From positions 1 through 64,000 of the forward strand of contig CAZJYI010000024.1 in the NCBI GenBank assembly GCA_964550025.1: DNA of 64,000 nucleotides. Reading direction: 5' to 3'. A program made the translations under genes and the position numbers. The first letter of the stretch is position 1. Every line of letters starts with the position of its first letter. The notes below the pieces were generated by a model. That model had not been told where the DNA came from. It saw only the letters and a list, made by a program, of their open reading frames with translations, and did not search any database. Source of the DNA: CAZJYI01 sp964550025. GTDB lineage: Bacteria > Verrucomicrobiota > Kiritimatiellia > UBA8416 > CAYOBW01. Positions 59,380 to 64,000 of the stretch are shown here, in pieces.

Positions 59380-60396
59380 TCAATCCTCCCACAGCGGGTC
59401 GAAGAGCTGGACCTCCTCCTGCTTCGCGGGAGGCGGCCGCGTGTTCCGCGGCTGGAGCAGCTGCCTCTGCAGTTGGGAAAGCGCCCGAATCATGGCGAGG
59501 TCGGGCTCGGTCAGACCGGCGTCTGCATAGTCGACCCCAAAGGCAGGCAGCCAGACTTCGCCGGCCGGCTTGTACCCCAGTTCGCCGACCAGGGCGCGTT
59601 CCATGTTGTCCATGTGGCCCGCACCGTAGAAGAGCGCGATGGAAGACGGGGTGTCGGGCCGGGTGAGGACTTCCTTCAGATCGGCCATCACGATGCGATT
59701 GCGGTCCTCGATCAGGACTCTCATCAACCGCTCCATGTCGGGCCCGAGCGAACGGATCTGCGACAGGTCGCCTTTCAGCCCGCCCATCGTCTCGATGAGC
59801 ATCACCTTCGCCAGCGCACAGATCTTCGGGTTGGTACCGAGGACCCCGAGAACGCTCTTGAGCATCGTGCCGATCGAGGCTTCCCCGCTGAGCAGTCCCA
59901 TGATCTCATCCTCGTCGGCGCTTCCCTCCCCCGTCCCCCCCATCAATCGTCCAAGATCATCCGGTGACATGTCGCTGTTGACAAAGTGCTTCCGATCGTA
60001 GTTGACGGCATCGAGCTGGAACACGAGACCGAGCACCTCGGCCAGCGTTGCCTGGATGTCCTGCAGACCGCCACCGTCCTCGCCGGCACCCTCAGCCACC
60101 TGGGACGTGTTCTCCCCGGTCACCGGGCCTCCAACGCCTTCGTAGAGAACGAGATCCCTCTCGTCGAGGTGCTTCTGCAGAGCCTTGTAGTAGTCGGGGC
60201 TACCGACGTGCGCAACGCCACTGAGCCAGACCTCCGGCCCTTCCCCGTCGACGGGCACAAACCGCCGCAGCGCGATTTCCAGTTGCACGGCATTCGTCGA
60301 CGGTCGCGCCACGCGCAGGTAGCTGGCGGGCTGCGCATCCACACCCCACGAGAGGGTGGGCAGGAAGAACAGTGCGGAAAGCAGTAGTCTGATCAT
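59380..60396 (-). CDS. TraB/GumN-family protein (338 aa)
   Basis: Signal peptide at about 1-21 (MIRLLLSALFFLPTLSWGVDA), so the protein is exported. Two family motifs: VAHVGSPDYYKALQKHLDERD with LVLYEGV (first Gly/His motif and acidic residues) and IALFYGAGHMDNMERALV (second Gly-x-x-His). TraB/PrgY/GumN proteins are proposed metalloproteases or inhibitors of pheromone signalling; enzymatic activity is poorly proven. The middle has an unusual acidic/glycine-rich segment (about 95-170). It follows ftsW by 20 bases and precedes the pseudokinase by 96, so both are probably in the cell-wall operon. Confidence 0.85.
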   Translation of the reverse strand: MIRLLLSALFFLPTLSWGVDAQPASYLRVARPSTNAVQLEIALRRFVPVDGEGPEVWLSGVAHVGSPDYYKALQKHLDERDLVLYEGVGGPVTGENTSQVAEGAGEDGGGLQDIQATLAEVLGLVFQLDAVNYDRKHFVNSDMSPDDLGRLMGGTGEGSADEDEIMGLLSGEASIGTMLKSVLGVLGTNPKICALAKVMLIETMGGLKGDLSQIRSLGPDMERLMRVLIEDRNRIVMADLKEVLTRPDTPSSIALFYGAGHMDNMERALVGELGYKPAGEVWLPAFGVDYADAGLTEPDLAMIRALSQLQRQLLQPRNTRPPPAKQEEVQLFDPLWED

Positions 60397-60416
60397 GTCT
60401 TGTTCCTATCTCCGCG

Positions 60417-61559
60417 TCAGAATCGATGTGCGCGATCCTTGATGACGCGGGTGTGCTTGTCCTGGTACTCGGGGCCGACGTGCCGGGCGACGTTGAGGAG
60501 CACTCCGAGGCAGGCCATGCTGACAACCATGCTCGAGCCCCCATAGCTGATAAAGGGCAGCGGGAGGCCCTTGGTAGGAAGACAGCCCGCAACGACGCCA
60601 ATATTGATGACGGCCTGCATCACGATCAGCGACGTGATTCCGAAGGCCAGAAGCCGTCCGAAAGCATCTTTGGCCCGTGCAGCGATGAGAAAACCACAGA
60701 CGAGGAAGATGAGAAACAGGACCACAACGCCCCCCGTGGCGAAGAAGCCAAGCTCTTCCCCGATAATGGCAAAGATGAAGTCGGTGTGGGCTTCGGGCAG
60801 GTAGAACTGTTTCTGCATGCTGGCGCCTAGTCCCACGCCGGTTGCCCCCCCGGTCACGAATGCCACCTTGGACTGGGCGAGCTGGTGCGCGGCGGCTGGG
60901 TGTTTCTCGGGCATGATGAAAGCAACGATACGTCCGAGACGTACGGGATTGCGCATGACCGCAAGCACAAAACCGCTCAGGCCGATGACTCCCGTCACGA
61001 GGAGATGCGCGAAGCGCGTGCCGCCGGCAAACAGGATCAACATGCCTACGGCGGCCGTGAGAGCGGTCGCGCCGAAATCGGGTTCGAGGATGAGTAGCCC
61101 CAGGATGATCCCGAGCCCGGCCATAGGGAAGAGCAGCCCCCAGGTAAAGGTCCCCGCGTGGCGGCGCATACGCGCCATCCAGGCCGACAGCACGATGATC
61201 ATGGCAAGCTTGACGAATTCCGACGGCTGCACCGTCAACGGCCCCAACCGCAGCCAACGGTAGCTGCCCCCCGCGTTGTGCCCGATGCCGGGAACGAAGA
61301 CCAGGCTGAGCGCGATGACGGAAACAACGGCCAGGGCACCGACGAAAAAGTCGTCCTGCCAGCGGTGGTAGTCGAAGCGCGCAGTGAACACGAGCGCGGC
61401 CAGCGCCACGAGAATCCACATGCTCTGCCGTTTCAAGAAGTAGTGCGCATCGTCGAAGCTTGCCGCGCCACGCACCGTGCTCGTGCTGGCGAGCATAACG
61501 AGCCCGAGGGCAAGCAACATGACGACAACGACGACCAACGTCCTCGTAGTCTTCGGCAT
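60417..61559 (-). CDS. ftsW: Cell-division lipid II polymerase FtsW (SEDS family, 380 aa)
   Basis: ATG at 61559 (MPKTTRTLVVVVVMLLALGLV) starts just before TM1; a longer N-terminus would be basic shadow sequence. About ten transmembrane helices. SEDS signatures: GSYRWLRLGPLTVQPSEFVKL, EPDFGATAL, a large extracytoplasmic loop with AHTDFIFAIIGEELGF (essential Glu/Asp region) and GLPLPFISYGGSSM. Polymerises lipid II glycan strands with a class B PBP at the septum. Follows the LysM lipoprotein gene and murD in the order known from Chlamydiae (murD-nlpD-ftsW). MurG is not next to it here. Confidence 0.93.
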   Translation of the reverse strand: MPKTTRTLVVVVVMLLALGLVMLASTSTVRGAASFDDAHYFLKRQSMWILVALAALVFTARFDYHRWQDDFFVGALAVVSVIALSLVFVPGIGHNAGGSYRWLRLGPLTVQPSEFVKLAMIIVLSAWMARMRRHAGTFTWGLLFPMAGLGIILGLLILEPDFGATALTAAVGMLILFAGGTRFAHLLVTGVIGLSGFVLAVMRNPVRLGRIVAFIMPEKHPAAAHQLAQSKVAFVTGGATGVGLGASMQKQFYLPEAHTDFIFAIIGEELGFFATGGVVVLFLIFLVCGFLIAARAKDAFGRLLAFGITSLIVMQAVINIGVVAGCLPTKGLPLPFISYGGSSMVVSMACLGVLLNVARHVGPEYQDKHTRVIKDRAHRF

Positions 61560-61691
61560 GACCTGGCCTGAAACCTGACACCTACCCGGCCGTGTACGCT
61601 CGAAACCTACTCTCTCCGACAGCCGCGGGAGAGCACGTTTTAAGAGCAAACGCCGGAGCAGGTGTCGAGTCTCGCTCCTGAGTTGTTCAGG

Positions 61692-62618
61692 CTATTCGGC
61701 CATCGGAATCTTGAGAACCACGCCGGGCTGGAGCTTGGTGTCCGTCAGCCCGTTCAGTTCCTTCAGTTCCGAGAGGCTCACGTTCCACCACAATGCGACG
61801 GAGTAGAGGTCCTCACCTTCCTTCACGGTATGCGTCTGCCCTTTCCAGCCCGTGAGGTCGGGGATAGGCGCCGGGGCGGGGGCGGGTGTCGGCGCGGGGG
61901 CCGGGTCGGGCGGGGCCGACACATCCGACACCGGCGGCACGGCGGGAGGCGGCGCCGCGGCCTCGACGGGCGCCGTATCCAGTTCAACGGCCGGGACCTC
62001 GGGCGCCGGAACACCGGTCGCTTCCGGTTCCGTGGCTTTCGCCCCGGGAATCTTGAGCTCCTGCCCCACTCGGATGAGATCGCTCGTAAGGCCGTTGGCC
62101 TGCCTGATCGCCTTGACGGACGACCCCATGCGTTGCGCAATCACGGAGAGGCTGTCGCCGGCCTTCACCACGTAGGTTTCGTCCGCGCCGGCGGCAACGA
62201 CCTTCGGCCGCGACGAGACCCTGGGGCGCGGATGGGCATCAACGTCAATCGTGCCGGGCAGGACGAGGCGCTGACCTGCGCGAATCACGTTCGGGTTGCT
62301 CAGGTGGTTGAGCGCAAGGATGTCGCTCACACTGAGACTGAAACGCTGCGCGATTCCGGACAGGGTGTCGCCGCGCCCCACGACGTAGATCGTTGTCTCA
62401 GCCACTTCCCACGAGCGAGCGTCCGGGATCCGCGCCTCCTTCGGAACGATAGGCGTAAGGGTGGGAGGCGGGGTCGTGACAACGCTCTCCGGCATCACGG
62501 GCTCGGGCGGCGGACCTTCAGGCCCCACCACGGTCCCACAGCCCTGGATCAACATGACCGACCCCACGGCCAGCGCGTGCACGGCCACCACGATAGCGAC
62601 AACCAACGGTGTTCTCAT
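61692..62618 (-). CDS. LysM-domain lipoprotein, NlpD-like (308 aa)
   Basis: ATG at 62618 after GAGGAG and one base after the murD stop. Signal with lipobox LIQGC (Cys27). Three LysM domains: about 78-122 (YVVGRGDTLSGIAQRFSLS, ILALNHLSNPNVIRAGQRLV), 145-188 (YVVKAGDSLSVIAQRMGSS) and 262-306 (HTVKEGEDLYSVALWWNVS), with a Pro/Ala-rich linker at about 195-255. Binds peptidoglycan from the outer membrane or periplasm; no peptidase M23 domain, unlike E. coli NlpD. Position between murD and ftsW suggests a role at the division site. Confidence 0.88.
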   Translation of the reverse strand: MRTPLVVAIVVAVHALAVGSVMLIQGCGTVVGPEGPPPEPVMPESVVTTPPPTLTPIVPKEARIPDARSWEVAETTIYVVGRGDTLSGIAQRFSLSVSDILALNHLSNPNVIRAGQRLVLPGTIDVDAHPRPRVSSRPKVVAAGADETYVVKAGDSLSVIAQRMGSSVKAIRQANGLTSDLIRVGQELKIPGAKATEPEATGVPAPEVPAVELDTAPVEAAAPPPAVPPVSDVSAPPDPAPAPTPAPAPAPIPDLTGWKGQTHTVKEGEDLYSVALWWNVSLSELKELNGLTDTKLQPGVVLKIPMAE

Positions 62619-62619
62619 C

Positions 62620-63987
62620 TCATATCTCCTCAGCAAGTAATTGTACAAGTTGCTCAAAATGCTCTCCTCGTTCACGGTAGTTCTTGAACTGGTCGAAACT
62701 GGCGCAGCCGGGGGCCAGCAGTACACAATCGCCTTCCGCGGCGTCCTTCCAGGCTTCCGCGACGGCATTCTCCAGCGTCCCGCATCTATGGCACGCCACG
62801 CAGTCCCCCCACTCCTCCTCCATCAACAGAGTTCCTGCCCCGATAAGATAGACCGTTGTTCCCGCCTTGGCCAGCACTTCTTTCACCCATGTCAGGTCCT
62901 TCTCTTTCAGCAGGCCCCCGGCAATCAGCCGTACCGGGCCCCGCATGGTGCGCACCGCGGCTGCGAGCGCCGCCATGTTTGTCGCTTTGGAGTCGTCAAC
63001 AAAGCTGACGCCCCCTATTGTCGCCACGTGTTGCAGACGGTGGGAAAGCGGCTTGAAGCCGCGGATCGCCTCCTCCGCGACACCGGCAGACACCCCGCAC
63101 GCATCCAGCGCGGCAACGGCCGCTGCGGCGCCCGTCCCCCACGCCGGGTTGTCAAACAACGTGCCGTCAACATCGACGGTTCGCCGGCGGTCCCGCACTA
63201 CCCCGGTAATGCGCCCCGACACGTATACCCAATCGGCCGCCCCGTCGATGCCAAACGTCGTCCAGGACGGCCTCCCGGACGTTTCCCGCGACACCTCGGA
63301 AAGCAGCGTCGTTTCGATGACCCCGGTATGCGACGCCGTCATCCGGTCGAACAGCCGGGCTTTCAGTTGGCGATAGGTGTCGATGTCGCCGTGCCGGTCC
63401 AGGTGATCAGGCTGCACGTTCAGCAACACGCCAACGCGGGGACAGAACGTGCGAACCCTTTCCAGTTGGAACGAGCTCACCTCGACCACGAGCCAGTCCA
63501 GCCCGTCGCTCTGCCCGGCCAGCGAACTCAGCGGGGGGCCGTAGTTGCCGCAGGCCTCCGCCTTCATACCCGTCCGTTGCATCGCATCACGACACAGTTT
63601 CACGATCGTGCTCTTTCCATTCGTCCCGGTCACGGCCAGCATCGGGCACCGCGCCCGGCTGCCCCCGAGCTCAAGCTCCGAGATCACCGCAACACCGCGC
63701 CCCTCAAGCCGACGAACCCACTCGGAGTCGCACGCAATACCGGGGCTCAGAACGGCAACATCGAAGTCTGCCGCCGGCAGTTCATTGCAGCCGGTTGCCA
63801 CCGACGCCCCTTCGCGCGACAGCTCTCCCGCGGCCCTCCGGACCGCTTCCGTGTCTGCGGCATCAAGGCAGTGTACCGCCGTCCCTTCCGCGAGCAACAG
63901 TCGTGCCGCGGCGATGCCGCTCGTACCCAGTCCAAGGACGAGGGCCGTCCGGAAGGGCTGCAACGCAGCCGTCTGTACCCCGGACAT
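62620..63987 (-). CDS. murD: UDP-N-acetylmuramoylalanine-D-glutamate ligase MurD (455 aa)
   Basis: ATP-dependent addition of D-glutamate to UDP-MurNAc-L-Ala in peptidoglycan precursor synthesis; cytosolic. The N-terminal Rossmann part (VLGLGTSGIAAARLLL) binds the UDP end, the P-loop is at 118-127 (AVTGTNGKST), followed by EVSSFQLERV, NVQPDHLDRHG, the Mur ligase C domain from about 300 (FVDDSKATN, the MurD signature) and LLAPGCASFDQFKNY near the end. Length is normal. It is first in the visible run; upstream genes such as mraY would lie beyond the window edge, 13 bases past its start. Confidence 0.95.
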   Translation of the reverse strand: MSGVQTAALQPFRTALVLGLGTSGIAAARLLLAEGTAVHCLDAADTEAVRRAAGELSREGASVATGCNELPAADFDVAVLSPGIACDSEWVRRLEGRGVAVISELELGGSRARCPMLAVTGTNGKSTIVKLCRDAMQRTGMKAEACGNYGPPLSSLAGQSDGLDWLVVEVSSFQLERVRTFCPRVGVLLNVQPDHLDRHGDIDTYRQLKARLFDRMTASHTGVIETTLLSEVSRETSGRPSWTTFGIDGAADWVYVSGRITGVVRDRRRTVDVDGTLFDNPAWGTGAAAAVAALDACGVSAGVAEEAIRGFKPLSHRLQHVATIGGVSFVDDSKATNMAALAAAVRTMRGPVRLIAGGLLKEKDLTWVKEVLAKAGTTVYLIGAGTLLMEEEWGDCVACHRCGTLENAVAEAWKDAAEGDCVLLAPGCASFDQFKNYRERGEHFEQLVQLLAEEI

Positions 63988-64000
63988 CCGTGCGTCTCCC

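Overview
The window is GC-rich and most likely belongs to a Gram-negative bacterium of the PVC superphylum, Kiritimatiellota/Verrucomicrobia-like. This placement is inference. It rests on very large secreted CotH/lamin-tail/chitobiase-C-domain proteins with a recurring C-terminal beta module, on the order murD - LysM lipoprotein - ftsW (as in Chlamydiae, murD-nlpD-ftsW), on pseudopilins among orphan secreted proteins, and on intergenic spacers full of short palindromic and tandem repeats. There is no rRNA, no recognisable tRNA and no CRISPR array.

Layout. 1-0.5 kb: 3' end of a spore-photoproduct-lyase-like radical SAM gene, whose first 55 bases repeat inverted at 50.2 kb. 0.5-14.4 kb: a surface cluster with two giant CotH proteins flanking an outer-membrane barrel and a Pro/Gly-repeat lipoprotein. 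14.5-18.4 kb: minus-strand block of a GspG-type pseudopilin, a pseudopilin-like protein and orphan membrane or secreted proteins. 18.6-21.4 kb: small membrane proteins, a class-C beta-lactamase-like hydrolase and an RHH/PIN toxin-antitoxin pair. 21.4-27.4 kb: an OmpR/histidine-kinase pair and a TPR-HEAT-beta-helix secreted protein. 27.9-30.7 kb: another modular secreted protein. 30.9-33.3 kb: pdxA, anti-sigma factor and ECF sigma factor. 33.4-37.4 kb: a tightly overlapping operon of a dihydroorotate-dehydrogenase-like protein, a HAD phosphatase, an ASKHA/2Fe-2S corrinoid-activation-type protein and an unknown. 37.6-43.2 kb: a convergent methionine/one-carbon operon of metH, a 52-residue rubredoxin and a homocysteine methyltransferase-MTHFR fusion. 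43.4-54.7 kb: two more giant secreted proteins, a degenerate HMA-domain lipoprotein, a MITE-like element and a possible PHP-like protein. 54.7-64 kb: a long minus-strand run of murD, LysM lipoprotein, ftsW, a TraB-family protein, a pseudokinase-transglutaminase fusion and a DUF1097-like membrane protein.

Themes. (1) Surface display: five giant secreted proteins end in the same roughly 65-residue beta module, a candidate sorting or anchoring signal. (2) One-carbon/corrinoid metabolism: a methionine synthase with its own reactivation domain, a rubredoxin and an RACo-like activator face each other in convergent operons. (3) Envelope: a membrane pseudokinase with a transglutaminase-like ectodomain lies downstream of murD-lysM-ftsW. 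(4) Several repeat families occupy the spacers and in two places supply the 3' end or stop codon of a gene.

All family assignments come from reading motifs in the translated sequence; no database search was run.
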